DNA of 64,000 nucleotides, taken from assembly GCA_006969905.1 (NCBI GenBank), contig CP030887.1, positions 558,001 to 622,000 on the forward strand. Reading direction: 5' to 3'. Below are positions 1-9,285 of this stretch, in pieces. Below the pieces are notes generated by a model, which worked only from the letters and a program-made list of their open reading frames with translations, was not told the DNA's origin and searched no databases. A program made the translations under genes and the position numbers. Position 1 is the stretch's first letter. Each line of letters opens with the position of its first letter. The stretch is from Balneolaceae bacterium. Lineage in GTDB: Bacteria > Bacteroidota > Rhodothermia > Balneolales > Balneolaceae.

Positions 1-720
1 CATGGAGGTTCTTATACCACCCAGGCGCCAACAAGTCTTCAAAAGGATATCGATAACCTAATTCATATCCGTAAAAACTACTTAGGTGGTTCTCTGGAAG
101 TACTAAGTGCGGATGGGGCGCCTTATCCTGCAGCTGATGCTGCCGATGTTTATGTAGCAAGGCGTGAAGGTAACGGCACAAAAACCGGTGCCATTATCGT
201 AATAAATGACAATAGTACTTCTACAAAAGGATTATGGGTTGATCATACCACCGGAAGTGCACTATGGACTAATGATTACCTGGTTAATGTTGAAACCGGT
301 GACAGTACATTAGTTCAGGGAGATGGCCGTGTTTATGTAGAAGCTCCTGCCCGGGATTTTGCAGTTTATGTGCCTGCAAGTGAGTTCTCTACAACCCTGC
401 CCCGAAGTAAGGCAGTATCAGGCCCAGAAAGAGTACGTGAAGATAACTCTTCTCCGGAAGAATTTGCGCTTATGGATAACTATCCAAATCCGTTCAATCC
501 TTCCACAAATATTTCCTTCACTATTCCTGCTCAAGGTAAAGTTACAGTTACCATCTATAATGCCCTTGGTCAAAAAGTAGCTACCCTGGCAGATCGTTCT
601 TTTAATCAAGGGATGCATACTCTTACATGGAATGCGCAAAATGCTTCCAGTGGATTGTATATCTATTCTATAGATTTTAACGGTTCCCGAATAAGTAAGA
701 AAATGACCCTTCTTAAATAA
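1..720 (+). CDS. Secreted alpha-amylase-like protein, 3' part, with T9SS type A sorting domain
   Basis: The reading frame is open from the first base, so the start lies outside the window; 239 residues are visible. Residues about 10-125 look like the C-terminal beta domain of GH13 alpha-amylases: an 'IRKNYLGG' helix end, 'VYVARREG', 'GAIIVIND', 'LWVDHTTG' and a closing 'DFAVYVP'. The catalytic barrel would be upstream and is not seen. The last ~80 residues are a T9SS type A sorting domain ('NYPNPFNP', 'VTIYNALGQKV', terminal 'KKMTLLK'), which in this family directs outer-membrane export and surface attachment. The amylase assignment rests on a remembered pattern and is moderate; the sorting domain is clear. 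A strong hairpin follows the stop. Confidence 0.75.
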   Translation, partial: HGGSYTTQAPTSLQKDIDNLIHIRKNYLGGSLEVLSADGAPYPAADAADVYVARREGNGTKTGAIIVINDNSTSTKGLWVDHTTGSALWTNDYLVNVETGDSTLVQGDGRVYVEAPARDFAVYVPASEFSTTLPRSKAVSGPERVREDNSSPEEFALMDNYPNPFNPSTNISFTIPAQGKVTVTIYNALGQKVATLADRSFNQGMHTLTWNAQNASSGLYIYSIDFNGSRISKKMTLLK

Positions 721-726
721 AAAAGT

Positions 727-752
727 AAAGAGCCCCTACCGGGGCTCTTTTT
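727..752. terminator. Bidirectional intrinsic terminator
   Basis: A perfect 10-bp stem (AAAGAGCCCC at 727-736, GGGGCTCTTT at 741-750) with a 4-base loop sits between two convergent genes. Ts follow on the plus strand, and TTACTTTT follows on the minus strand. It can serve both the amylase-like gene and meaB. Confidence 0.9.
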
Positions 753-1728
753 AATTGCCCTTATTATTAAAGAGTTCAATCATCTTTACGGATGCTGCTG
801 AGGGTGTAAGCTCCCCCTGTTCAATTTTAGCAATCAACTCTTCTGCTCTTTTCTTGTTTTCCGGAAAAGTCCACAAATTATTCAAAACTTCATCTTCAGT
901 TAATCGCTTAAACCAATTTAGCTGCTGGTTTTTTCTGTTCGACTGAAATATGCCTTCTTCTTTTAATTTATAAGTGAATTGGTGAATGCCCTCCCAAACA
1001 TCACTTATTCCTTTTTCGTGAATGGAACTGACCATAAAAAACTGTACGGGATTACTCTCATACTTTGCAGCAACTAAATGAAATGCATTTTTGTATTCTG
1101 TTATCGTACGTTCAGCGAGTTTCTCCTGGTCTCCATCGGCTTTGTTTATAACCAGAACATCAGTTATCTCCATGATTCCGCGTTTTATGCCCTGCAATGA
1201 GTCGCCGGCGCCGGGAAGCATCAAAACCATGAAGCAATCTACCATTGAAGCTACTTCAAATTCACTTTGCCCTACACCCACCGTTTCAACAAGTATGATA
1301 TCGTAACCGGCAGCTTCACACAGCAACATCGATTCACGTGTCCGCTTTGCCACACCACCCAGGGTACCAGAGGTGGGAGAGGGCCGGATAAAGGCCTCCT
1401 CTTTAGAAGACAAAGTCTCCATCCGGGTTTTGTCACCCAGGATACTGCCTCCGGTTGCCGGACTGCTGGGGTCAACTGCTAAAACAGCAACCTTATGCCC
1501 CTGCTCAATCAAGAGGTTTCCAAATGCCTCAATAAAGGTGCTTTTGCCTACTCCCGGAACCCCGGAAATGCCTACCCTTATTGTATCTTTTTCTCCTTTC
1601 AGCTGATCGAGCAACTGAATGGCTTTTTTGTGATCAGATTGCCGGTTACTCTCAACCAGAGTTATGGCTTTTGCAAGTGTTCTTCTTCTGCCCTCGCGGA
1701 TTCCTTTTGCCAGTTCCTCAACCGTCAT
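751..1728 (-). CDS. meaB: Methylmalonyl-CoA mutase-associated GTPase MeaB
   Basis: A P-loop GTPase of the MeaB/ArgK family that protects and gates cobalamin loading of methylmalonyl-CoA mutase. The 325 residues are the usual length. Visible motifs: G1 'GVPGVGKST' near residues 56-64, '[15 protein letters not shown]' near 86-100, G3 'ETVGVGQSE' near 148-156 and G4 'NKAD' near 195-198. Its ATG overlaps the mutase stop as ATGA, so it is probably translationally coupled to the gene it serves. An old name for this family, ArgK (arginine/ornithine transport kinase), is not supported by the neighbours. Confidence 0.95.
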   Translation of the reverse strand: MTVEELAKGIREGRRRTLAKAITLVESNRQSDHKKAIQLLDQLKGEKDTIRVGISGVPGVGKSTFIEAFGNLLIEQGHKVAVLAVDPSSPATGGSILGDKTRMETLSSKEEAFIRPSPTSGTLGGVAKRTRESMLLCEAAGYDIILVETVGVGQSEFEVASMVDCFMVLMLPGAGDSLQGIKRGIMEITDVLVINKADGDQEKLAERTITEYKNAFHLVAAKYESNPVQFFMVSSIHEKGISDVWEGIHQFTYKLKEEGIFQSNRKNQQLNWFKRLTEDEVLNNLWTFPENKKRAEELIAKIEQGELTPSAASVKMIELFNNKGN

Positions 1729-3872
1729 ACTTTTTTAGACCGGATTTCATCAATCACTTCTGATGCAGCTTTTGGGATATTGGTTCCCGGACCAAATATA
1801 GCTGAAACTCCCGATTTGTAAAGGAAATCATAATCTTGAACAGGAATTACACCTCCGGCTACAATAACAATATCTCCTGCTCCTTCTTCATTCAAAATTT
1901 TGATGAGCTCGGGAATTAATGTCTTGTGGCCTGCTGCCAGTGTAGATACACCTATAACATGTACATCATTCTCGATTGCCTGCTTGGCTGCTTCATCAGG
2001 TGTAGAAAACAATGGCCCAACGTCCACATCAAAGCCCATATCAGCAAAGGCAGTAGCCACTACTTTCGCACCCCGATCATGGCCATCCTGTCCCATTTTC
2101 ACCACTAATATCCGGGGCCTTCTACCTTCTTCTGAAGCGAAAGTATCGATTTTGGTTTTAATCTCTTTGTAATGTTCATCTGATTTGTACACGCTTTCAT
2201 ACACTCCTTTAATGGTTTGTGTAATTGCTTTATGTCGTCCCCAAGCCTGTTCAAGGGCTGTGGAAATCTCACCAAGTGTAGCCCTTCTTCTTGTAGCTTC
2301 TACTGCAAGCTCAAGCAAATTCCCTGTTCCGGATTTAGCAGCTTCAGTTAAGGCAACCAGGCTTTCTTTGGTAGCTACTTTGTTACGGTTTGCTTTCAAA
2401 TCATCAAGCCGGGCTAACTGCTGGTCTCGTACCTCTGTATTATCGATATCCAGAATGTCTACAGGGTCTTCTTTTTCATTTACGAATTTGTTTACCCCAA
2501 CTATAGTGATATCTCCTTTATCGATTCCCGCTTGTTTGATGGCAGCTGCCTCTTCAATCTTACGTTTTGGATAACCCTCTTCAATAGCTTTTGCCATGCC
2601 ACCCATTTCCATTACTTCATTGATGATAGCTTTGGCCTTTTCTTTCAAATCATAGGTCATTGACTCTATCGCATAAGAGCCCCCTAGCGGATCAACAGTG
2701 TGGGTAATATCTGTTTCTTCCTGGATGATTGTTTGCGTATTTCTTGCTATCCGGGATGAAGTTTCTGTAGGCAAAGAGATTGCCTCATCATAGCTATTGG
2801 TATGTAGCGACTGCGTTCCTCCAAGTACAGCAGCCATAGCTTCAATGGTAGTTCGTATCACATTATTCAAAGGGTCCTGGGCGGTTAATGACCAGCCCGA
2901 GGTCTGGCAATGTGTTCGTAACATCATCGACTTTACATTTTTAGGATCAAAATGCTCCTTCATAAGTTCAGCCCAAAGTGTACGAGCCGCCCGCAGTTTA
3001 CTTACCTCCATTAAAAAATTCATTCCAATGGCAAAGAAAAAGGAAAGACGGGGTGCAAAAGCGTCCACATCAAGTCCCCTGTCTACAGCAGCTTTCACAT
3101 ATTCCAAACCGTCTGCCAGCGTAAATGCAAGTTCCAAAGCTGAATCCGCCCCGGCTTCCTGCATATGGTATCCTGAAATAGATATAGAATTGAAGCGCGG
3201 CATCTTCTGGCTGGTATATTCAATAATGTCGGATACCAGGCGCATAGACTCATGCGGAGGATAGATGTAGGTATTACGAACCATAAATTCTTTCAGGATA
3301 TCATTCTGGATGGTTCCACTTAATTGTTCAGTACTTACTCCCTGTTCCTCTGCTGCTACTATATAAGCAGCCATGATCGGTATTACCGCACCGTTCATTG
3401 TCATCGAAACAGACATCTTATCTAAAGGAATGCCATCAAAAAGAATTTTCATATCCTCTACTGAATCTATCGCAACCCCGGCTTTACCCACATCACCCAC
3501 TACCCGTGGATGATCAGAATCATACCCGCGGTGTGTAGCTAAATCAAATGCAACACTTAAGCCTTTCTGGCCTTTTTCTAAAGCCTGCCGGTAAAATTTG
3601 TTTGATTCTTCTGCAGTAGAAAAACCCGCATACTGCCGAACAGTCCATGGTCTCTGGGTATACATGGTTGGATATGGCCCTCGCGTGAAAGGAAATTGAC
3701 CTGGATAGCCTGCTTCTGCTCCACGTGAGCTAACATCCTTTTTATCATACAGTGCCTGGATGTTTACTCCCTCGGGACTTGTCCGGTTAAGGGATTCAAG
3801 GGGTTTACCTTTTAGTGCTTTTTCGGAGTCTTTTTCCCACTTCTCTTTTGAAGGATTTTGTTTCTCTGCCAT
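1725..3872 (-). CDS. scpA: Methylmalonyl-CoA mutase, catalytic (MutB-type) subunit
   Basis: Interconverts methylmalonyl-CoA and succinyl-CoA with adenosylcobalamin, linking propionate and odd-chain or branched-chain catabolism to the TCA cycle. Residues about 60-550 form the substrate barrel ('RGPYPTMY', '[13 protein letters not shown]', '[16 protein letters not shown]'). The B12-binding domain starts near residue 584, with the DxHxxG motif 'DGHDRG' (cobalt-ligand His near 598), 'VSTLAAGH' and 'VAGGVIP'. At 715 residues it is a complete catalytic chain. No small-subunit mutA gene lies upstream, so it may act as a homodimer, or mutA lies elsewhere. Transcribed ahead of meaB with a 4-base overlap. 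No cobalamin riboswitch was recognised in the short upstream region. Confidence 0.95.
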   Translation of the reverse strand: MAEKQNPSKEKWEKDSEKALKGKPLESLNRTSPEGVNIQALYDKKDVSSRGAEAGYPGQFPFTRGPYPTMYTQRPWTVRQYAGFSTAEESNKFYRQALEKGQKGLSVAFDLATHRGYDSDHPRVVGDVGKAGVAIDSVEDMKILFDGIPLDKMSVSMTMNGAVIPIMAAYIVAAEEQGVSTEQLSGTIQNDILKEFMVRNTYIYPPHESMRLVSDIIEYTSQKMPRFNSISISGYHMQEAGADSALELAFTLADGLEYVKAAVDRGLDVDAFAPRLSFFFAIGMNFLMEVSKLRAARTLWAELMKEHFDPKNVKSMMLRTHCQTSGWSLTAQDPLNNVIRTTIEAMAAVLGGTQSLHTNSYDEAISLPTETSSRIARNTQTIIQEETDITHTVDPLGGSYAIESMTYDLKEKAKAIINEVMEMGGMAKAIEEGYPKRKIEEAAAIKQAGIDKGDITIVGVNKFVNEKEDPVDILDIDNTEVRDQQLARLDDLKANRNKVATKESLVALTEAAKSGTGNLLELAVEATRRRATLGEISTALEQAWGRHKAITQTIKGVYESVYKSDEHYKEIKTKIDTFASEEGRRPRILVVKMGQDGHDRGAKVVATAFADMGFDVDVGPLFSTPDEAAKQAIENDVHVIGVSTLAAGHKTLIPELIKILNEEGAGDIVIVAGGVIPVQDYDFLYKSGVSAIFGPGTNIPKAASEVIDEIRSKKV

Positions 3873-4089
3873 AGTCAGTTTGTTTTCATGAAAAACGGTT
3901 TTTGAGTACGTAATGTACGATTTTCGCCTTACAAAATAAGAACAGAGATGAAGTTTGAATGAAGAATTTTCTCAAATCATATATTCGATATTTATATAAA
4001 AAGATTCTTACAGATCTATTATAATGAAGTGTAACTTATCTTGATTATTACACTCTTGATATTGTTAATATTAATCTAAATCACAAGAG

Positions 4090-4554
4090 ATGAATTATCT
4101 AATATTTATACTATCAGTAATCTTATCACTCGGAACGAATGATAAATACGTTTCTAATTCCAACAATATCACACTGAGTACCACTTATAATAGTAATCAA
4201 TGGATTGATTTCACTTGGACCTCAGTTTCTGGTGCCGTCACCTATGAAATAGAAGGACTTGAGCATTCTGGCAATGGTGTTATTGTACAAGAAGGGAGTA
4301 ACTTTTCCGCCAGGGCTTACCCAACTGAAGATCCTTATGGCCATTTTAGCAGTTTTACTCAAAATCAATTTGGTTTCGCCAGTTTTACTGTTTACGCTTA
4401 TGACTCAAGTGGAAATCAAATAGGAAGCTCAAATACCGTCTCATACGGTATTCTCGTTGATCTACAACAATGTGGCTTGCTTTGCAATTTTGTAATTGGC
4501 CTTTGTAATATTTCTACAGAATCTTCTCCTGGTCAAAGTATTTCTTGCGAATAA
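4090..4554 (+). CDS. Small secreted protein of unknown function, fibronectin-III-like
   Basis: 154 residues; not recognised as a named family. The first ~17 residues are hydrophobic and look like a short signal peptide ('LIFILSVILSLG'). The body has alternating beta patterns ('WIDFTWTSVSGAVTYEIEG', 'ASFTVYAYDSSGNQIGSS') resembling one fibronectin type III or Ig-like module. The tail has four Cys ('QQCGLLCNF', 'GLCN', terminal 'SCE') that could form disulfides. It is a lone plus-strand gene between two minus-strand blocks, with an AT-rich upstream region and a hairpin just after it. A secreted or envelope protein is the most that can be said. Confidence 0.6.
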   Translation: MNYLIFILSVILSLGTNDKYVSNSNNITLSTTYNSNQWIDFTWTSVSGAVTYEIEGLEHSGNGVIVQEGSNFSARAYPTEDPYGHFSSFTQNQFGFASFTVYAYDSSGNQIGSSNTVSYGILVDLQQCGLLCNFVIGLCNISTESSPGQSISCE

Positions 4555-4580
4555 AACAAGAGTTGTACGACTGTTCATTA

Positions 4581-4616
4581 AATTAAAGGCATTTCTTTTA
4601 AAAAATGCCTTTAATT
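4581..4616. terminator. Probable bidirectional terminator hairpin
   Basis: A 14-bp perfect stem (4581-4594 with 4603-4616) and 8-base loop lies between the convergent orphan gene and cdaA; its right arm touches the cdaA stop codon. The T run after the stem is short on the plus strand (TTTAT) and also weak on the minus strand, so efficiency is uncertain. Confidence 0.7.
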
Positions 4617-5431
4617 TATCCTCTCATATTCTCCGGTTGTGTAGAACCAAAGGCCACATCGTCTTCAAACTCAGTGGTTCCGAATACTTCTTCCATTTCA
4701 GCGCGTAGTTTTTGAATGGTAAGACCACTGGTGAGAGAGCCATTCCTGGAAATAGAAATACGCCCGGTTTCTTCCGATACTACTAGCACAAAAACATTAT
4801 TGGTTTCACTAATCCCTACAGCTGCGCGATGGCGGGTTCCAAATGATTGAGCAATATTTTGATTTTGTGAGATAGGCAGGTAACAACTGGCAGCTACAAT
4901 ACGGTTATTTCGAATTACCACTGCACCATCATGAAGAGGGGTATCTTTTTGGAAAATAGTAGTCAATAATTCAGCTTTCACAACCGAATCAATTTTTACT
5001 CCTGCATCTATCAAATCCTGTAGGGAGGATTGCCGGGCAAATACAATAAGTGCTCCTGTACGTTCTTTTGCCATTTTTTTAACAGCCTCTATTACTTCAT
5101 CAATCATCTCGTTGGATCCTGAGCGGGCAAAAAATCGCTCAAAACTGGTATTAGTCCCTAAACGATACAGGAGTTTTCGTATCTCCGGTTGGAAAAGAAT
5201 AAAAACTGCCAGAATCCCCACATCCAGGATACTTCGAAGAATAAAATTAATAGTACTAAAACCCAGAAGGCTTATCACAAAATTGATAAGTATAACGAGG
5301 ATAATACCTATAGTAGCCTGGATAGCCACGGTTCCTCTAATCCAGCGATACAAAAAGACCAATACCCCTGCAATAATCAGGGTCTCGATAAAGTCCTTAA
5401 TTCCGAATTCAAGAAATCCAATGGGGATCAA
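4616..5431 (-). CDS. cdaA: Diadenylate cyclase CdaA (c-di-AMP synthase)
   Basis: Makes cyclic di-AMP from two ATP at the membrane. There are three hydrophobic helices in the first ~85 residues, then a DAC (DisA_N) domain with both catalytic motifs: 'DGA' near 168-170 and 'RHR' near 200-202. 271 residues is normal for CdaA. Upstream the frame is closed by a TAG (the folP stop, 12 bases away) and contains no ATG, so the gene must start with TTG; the resulting N-terminus ('FLEFGIKDFIE') fits the family. It follows folP closely; a folP-cdaA neighbourhood is inferred to be an operon. No glmM or cdaR-like partner is seen here. Confidence 0.93.
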   Translation of the reverse strand: MIPIGFLEFGIKDFIETLIIAGVLVFLYRWIRGTVAIQATIGIILVILINFVISLLGFSTINFILRSILDVGILAVFILFQPEIRKLLYRLGTNTSFERFFARSGSNEMIDEVIEAVKKMAKERTGALIVFARQSSLQDLIDAGVKIDSVVKAELLTTIFQKDTPLHDGAVVIRNNRIVAASCYLPISQNQNIAQSFGTRHRAAVGISETNNVFVLVVSEETGRISISRNGSLTSGLTIQKLRAEMEEVFGTTEFEDDVAFGSTQPENMRG

Positions 5432-5443
5432 TGAGAGTACCGT

Positions 5444-6283
5444 CTAGCGTTGTGATTGAATTGCGCTGAATATACGCACAGAATCGGAAGCTTCCCTAAC
5501 ATCATGTACGCGAAGTATGGAAGCGCCTTTTATTAAAGCATCGTAGTGAATAGCAATGGTTCCTGTTAGCCGGTCTTCAACAGGGCGTTCATCCAGGATT
5601 TTGCCAATCATTGATTTACGTGATGCTCCAACTAATACAGGGAAACCAATTTTAGTGAATTTATCAAGGTGTGCTAGCAATTTTAAATTATGGACAAGTG
5701 TTTTCCCAAAACCAATACCCGGATCAATAACAATTTCTTCTACCCCTAATGACTGAGCAAATTTAATCTGGCGCTCGAAAAATGAATATACATCATCTAC
5801 CACGTCTTCATAAACAGGATTTTGCTGCATCGTTTTAGGATCACCCTGAGAGTGCATGATTATATAAACAGCCTGATATTCAGCAGCCAACTCTGCCATC
5901 CTTGGTTCTTTTTGCAGTCCGCTAACATCATTAATAATACGTGCGCCTGCTTTAAGTGCCTGCTTGGCTACTTCATATTTAGTGGTATCAATGGAATACA
6001 AAAGCTCAGGAAAATTACTAAGTCCTCCTTCTATAACAGGCATTACCCGGCTAAGCTCTTCCTTCTCACTAACAGAATCTGAGCCCGGACGGGTAGATTC
6101 ACCTCCTATATCAATAATAGAAGCTCCCGACTTCTTCATTAAATAGATATGATCACGGGCTCTGCTTAATTCCGTGAACCTTCCCCCATCACTAAATGAG
6201 TCTGGCGTAGCATTAACAATACCCATTATCTGGGGAGTTGTTAAATCAGGTAAGTTTTTAGAGATTGGTTTTTTGGAGGACAT
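5444..6283 (-). CDS. folP: Dihydropteroate synthase
   Basis: Condenses p-aminobenzoate with 6-hydroxymethyl-dihydropterin pyrophosphate in folate synthesis; the sulfonamide target. 279 residues, usual size. Motifs: 'MGIVNATPDSFSDGG' near the N-terminus, 'GGESTRPGS', 'INDVSG', 'DPGIGFGKT' and 'ILRVHDV' near the end, which together define the TIM-barrel pterin site. The cytoplasmic enzyme is encoded immediately upstream of cdaA, so the two are probably cotranscribed. Confidence 0.96.
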   Translation of the reverse strand: MSSKKPISKNLPDLTTPQIMGIVNATPDSFSDGGRFTELSRARDHIYLMKKSGASIIDIGGESTRPGSDSVSEKEELSRVMPVIEGGLSNFPELLYSIDTTKYEVAKQALKAGARIINDVSGLQKEPRMAELAAEYQAVYIIMHSQGDPKTMQQNPVYEDVVDDVYSFFERQIKFAQSLGVEEIVIDPGIGFGKTLVHNLKLLAHLDKFTKIGFPVLVGASRKSMIGKILDERPVEDRLTGTIAIHYDALIKGASILRVHDVREASDSVRIFSAIQSQR

Positions 6284-6317
6284 GAACTTGGAAACAGCTA
6301 TTGGTTAATGATAAGGT

Positions 6318-6345
6318 ACCAATAACTATCAACCAATAACTAAGC
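6318..6345. repeat. Short tandem duplication between folP and the ferredoxin gene
   Basis: Two 14-base units beginning ACCAATAACTA stand side by side (6318-6331 and 6332-6345). The second overlaps an inverted repeat, TATTGGTT at 6299-6306 with AACCAATA at 6331-6338, leaving a 24-base loop. No T run follows, so it is not an obvious terminator. It could be replication slippage or an mRNA-stability hairpin. Confidence 0.5.
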
Positions 6346-6681
6346 TCACCAATTCTCTTCCAGCTGATCTAACTTATCTTCTTTCGCAGCCCATTCGTCT
6401 GCATCCGGTAATGCATCTTTTGTCTCATTAATAATACGGTCTTCCCACATCTCAGCAAGACGTTCGTTCAATTCGATGTAATGTTCCCACTTTTCAGGCA
6501 CTTCATCATCCGGGAAAATAGCCTCAACGGGACATTCAGGCACACAAGCATCACAGTCAATACATTCATTCGGATCAATCGTAAGGAAATTAGGGCCTTC
6601 GCGAAAAGCATCTACGGGACATACAGCTGCGCAATTTGTGTATTTACATTGGATGCATGGTTCAGTAACGATGTATGGCAT
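6346..6681 (-). CDS. fdxA: Seven-iron ferredoxin (3Fe-4S / 4Fe-4S)
   Basis: Electron carrier with the cysteine pattern of Azotobacter FdI-type ferredoxins. From the chosen start, Cys 9, 17 and 50 would bind the 3Fe-4S cluster and Cys 21, 40, 43 and 46 the 4Fe-4S cluster ('[11 protein letters not shown]', '[16 protein letters not shown]'). The ATG at 6681 is chosen because family proteins begin at 'MPYIV' or similar; the frame is open further upstream to 6747, but those extra residues are not family-like. The acidic C-terminal tail ('DQLEENW') is also typical. It sits between folP and a surface phosphodiesterase; no obvious redox partner is nearby. Confidence 0.93.
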   Translation of the reverse strand: MPYIVTEPCIQCKYTNCAAVCPVDAFREGPNFLTIDPNECIDCDACVPECPVEAIFPDDEVPEKWEHYIELNERLAEMWEDRIINETKDALPDADEWAAKEDKLDQLEENW

Positions 6682-6753
6682 GTTGAAAAAGTTAGATTTC
6701 TTAGTTGATGAAGTTCTGAATATCTGTTGATGTTGCGTTAGATGCAATCCAAA

Positions 6754-7956
6754 TTACTTCAGCATGCCAAAAACTTTTTCTAAATCCCCGTCATTATGAG
6801 AAGGCTCCACGTTCAAAAGCCAGGCCATGAGTTCGTAAAGATGAATATTTTCGAAAGCTTCTACTTTTAACCCTTTTCTAAAATCAGGGCCTGCGCCTAT
6901 AAATATGGCATGCATCTCGGGATCGTTATTATCAAAACCATGTGTTCCTCCACTTGGATAGTTAGACCTGGAATTAACATAAGCCCTCGTATTAATGGTA
7001 TAACCCCGGTCTGCAACCATCAGAATTTGTGAAACTCTTCTGTGATTTTTTAATCGATAACGGTCAGGAATATCTTCTCGCTTATATACATTATAGTGGC
7101 TTTCATTTGCTTTCAGGCTCGAATACACTTCATCAAACTTTCCTTCCTTCACATTCATTTGAACAGCTGGAGAGTAAGAGATGATATCTACATCTTCTAC
7201 CTTAATAAGATCATCCAGAATAATGAGCCTGTCTTTGGAGAGAGAAGACATACCATGATCAGATACAATCATGATGTTCGTATTTCCCCAAAGGCCCTTC
7301 ACTTTTAATTCATTCACCAAATAACCGATTAAACTATCTGCTCTTTGAATGGCTTCAATTACTTCTTCAGAATCGGGCCCATACCAATGACCTGCATCAT
7401 CCAAAAAACTGAAGTAGAGCGTTCCAAAATCAATTCTCTTTTCTTCCGGATATGTCATCCATTTTAGAACTGAATCTATACGTGCACTATCAGGAACATC
7501 CCCATCGTATGGTTTCCAATAGCTTGGCCTCATGTCTTGTATCGGAGCTTCAGAACCTACCCAAAACATGGTTCCGGCTTTTTTACCTTGTTTCTCTACC
7601 GTATTCCAGATGGGCTCGCCTTCATACCATTCGGGATTTTCCACAGCGGCACGGTCACTTATTCTGTACCGGGCATCCATTACCGGATCATACATATTGT
7701 TCGCAATCACCCCATTATTTTCAGGGTACAGGCCCGTGGCAATGGCATAGTGATTTGGAAATGTTTTTGTTGGGAAAACCGGTATCAGGCCTTCACTTAT
7801 CACTCCTTCTGAAACCAGCATATCAAAATTGGGAGTTTCTGCTTTGGATAAATAGTCTGCACGAAAACCGTCAAAAGAAATCAGAATTAGCTGATGATCC
7901 TTTTGTATACAAGAGCACAACAGAATCAAGAAAGCAATTAATTTGGCTCGTATCAT
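6754..7956 (-). CDS. Nucleotide pyrophosphatase/phosphodiesterase-family lipoprotein
   Basis: An alkaline-phosphatase-superfamily enzyme of the ectonucleotide pyrophosphatase type. A short signal peptide ends in a lipobox-like 'LLCSC', suggesting a lipid-anchored envelope protein. Catalytic landmarks: 'ISFDGFRADYL' (first metal Asp), 'FPTKTFPNHYAIATGLYPE' (nucleophile Thr), 'GPDSEEV', 'VSDHGM' (metal Asp-His) and 'GTHGFDN' (metal His). 400 residues matches bacterial NPPs. Likely substrates are phosphodiester or pyrophosphate bonds outside the cytoplasm; the exact one cannot be read. Last gene of the minus-strand surface block, 39 bases after the NHL lipoprotein. Confidence 0.88.
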   Translation of the reverse strand: MIRAKLIAFLILLCSCIQKDHQLILISFDGFRADYLSKAETPNFDMLVSEGVISEGLIPVFPTKTFPNHYAIATGLYPENNGVIANNMYDPVMDARYRISDRAAVENPEWYEGEPIWNTVEKQGKKAGTMFWVGSEAPIQDMRPSYWKPYDGDVPDSARIDSVLKWMTYPEEKRIDFGTLYFSFLDDAGHWYGPDSEEVIEAIQRADSLIGYLVNELKVKGLWGNTNIMIVSDHGMSSLSKDRLIILDDLIKVEDVDIISYSPAVQMNVKEGKFDEVYSSLKANESHYNVYKREDIPDRYRLKNHRRVSQILMVADRGYTINTRAYVNSRSNYPSGGTHGFDNNDPEMHAIFIGAGPDFRKGLKVEAFENIHLYELMAWLLNVEPSHNDGDLEKVFGMLK

Positions 7957-7995
7957 AACACACAGAATTTACTGACCTGTTGGTTTTACCCGCTA

Positions 7996-9285
7996 TTACT
8001 CAAAATCTGTTGTTAATTTAAATCGCGAAATACGATTGTTCCCGGTATCAGCCACATAAACTACTTGCCGGTAATAAGCTACACCGCTTGGTGAATCAAA
8101 CTCTTTAGGGCCTTTACCTATCCCCCCAAACGAAACGATAATTTTTTTGCTTCCAGCATCAGCTCCTGCGGGTGGATTTACCCCTTCCTGTCCATTAGCC
8201 TGGAATTGAAAAAACCGATTTAATTCTGAATCCACTACAAAAATATAGGCATCATCATCTCCTGAAAATGTCACATCTTCAGGTTGTAAAAACTTTCCGG
8301 GTTCATACAAAAAACCATTGGCCTGGCTGGTATCTTGAGAGAGCAACGATGAATTTTGCTGAAATACCAAACCATCAGTAGTTTCAACAGCATTGATCCA
8401 TAATACCCTAAAATCGATATCCTGGTTAGCAGCTTGCGTAATAATAAAACTACGGTCATCCGTTTTGGTATCTCTCTGTGGAGGGGTCACAAAACTAGTG
8501 ATTGAGCTTAAGCCTACTGCGCTTCGGAGTGAAGGTACATTCGGATTCAAAGTCACTATCTGCCGGACATTAACCATCTTTTCACTTGGTTCACCATTCA
8601 CTTGAATAGGTTGAAATTCAAGAACAGTATTATCAGGAGCAGCAACCGTTTGATTACTATTTAAAGGACCCTTTCGAGTTACATAGAGGGAGTTATCCGC
8701 AAGTATGGTTAGGCCTGTAATCTGAACATTCTCATAATTATTAGCTGAACCCTTATTCAGTCTTGCATTTTGTGCAGCAGAAGTACTTAAACTGGCATCA
8801 TCAAATGGGAAAATGAGCGTATCTACAATAGTAAGAGGGCCTGCTCCATTCATGTTTTTGATTTTGAATACCGCCGGAAGATTCCATGTTACAGTGGGAT
8901 CAATAGCTTCAATAACAGTATCAATACGAGCTGCTACATATACATTTAACAATCGATCTTGGGTGACTGCAACAGCCCCATTTAAAGGGATCGTAACTCT
9001 TGGTGATAGATCGGCACGATCTAATAAATGTATTCCTTCATTGTCCGTTACATAAACAAAAGTATCAAAACCCACATGAATATCATTTGGAGCGCTAAAG
9101 CCCTCCCAAAACGGGAGTACCGGAGCATACCCGTCTACATTTTCCAGAGTAGGATCTATCTGTCCTTCATCGAAAATTTCATCGGTAGTCGGGTCTGATT
9201 TTGCTCCAAAGATAGTGTCACAACTTACCCAACTACTTCCAACAAGCACTATCAATAAAAAATATATCAGTTTTCTGTGGTTCAT
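7996..9285 (-). CDS. NHL-repeat (beta-propeller) lipoprotein
   Basis: 429 residues. The signal peptide ends in a lipobox ('VGSSWVSCD'), so it is probably anchored in the outer membrane. The body reads as a beta-propeller: repeated 'YVTDNEGIHLLDR', 'LYVTRKGPLNSN' and a closing NHL repeat 'PSGVAYYRQVVYVADTGNNRI'. No catalytic motif is visible, so a binding or scaffold role is likely. Its ATG overlaps the stop of the PorV-like gene by 4 bases (ATGA), which suggests translational coupling with the outer-membrane genes upstream. Confidence 0.8.
   Translation of the reverse strand: MNHRKLIYFLLIVLVGSSWVSCDTIFGAKSDPTTDEIFDEGQIDPTLENVDGYAPVLPFWEGFSAPNDIHVGFDTFVYVTDNEGIHLLDRADLSPRVTIPLNGAVAVTQDRLLNVYVAARIDTVIEAIDPTVTWNLPAVFKIKNMNGAGPLTIVDTLIFPFDDASLSTSAAQNARLNKGSANNYENVQITGLTILADNSLYVTRKGPLNSNQTVAAPDNTVLEFQPIQVNGEPSEKMVNVRQIVTLNPNVPSLRSAVGLSSITSFVTPPQRDTKTDDRSFIITQAANQDIDFRVLWINAVETTDGLVFQQNSSLLSQDTSQANGFLYEPGKFLQPEDVTFSGDDDAYIFVVDSELNRFFQFQANGQEGVNPPAGADAGSKKIIVSFGGIGKGPKEFDSPSGVAYYRQVVYVADTGNNRISRFKLTTDFE

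Noticed and set aside
2797-3264. 155-residue open frame on the plus strand
   Set aside because: Lies fully antisense inside the conserved mutase gene and shows no family-like motif.
3873-4089. Cobalamin riboswitch upstream of the mutase
   Set aside because: No B12-box-like sequence or long structured leader seen in the 217 bases.
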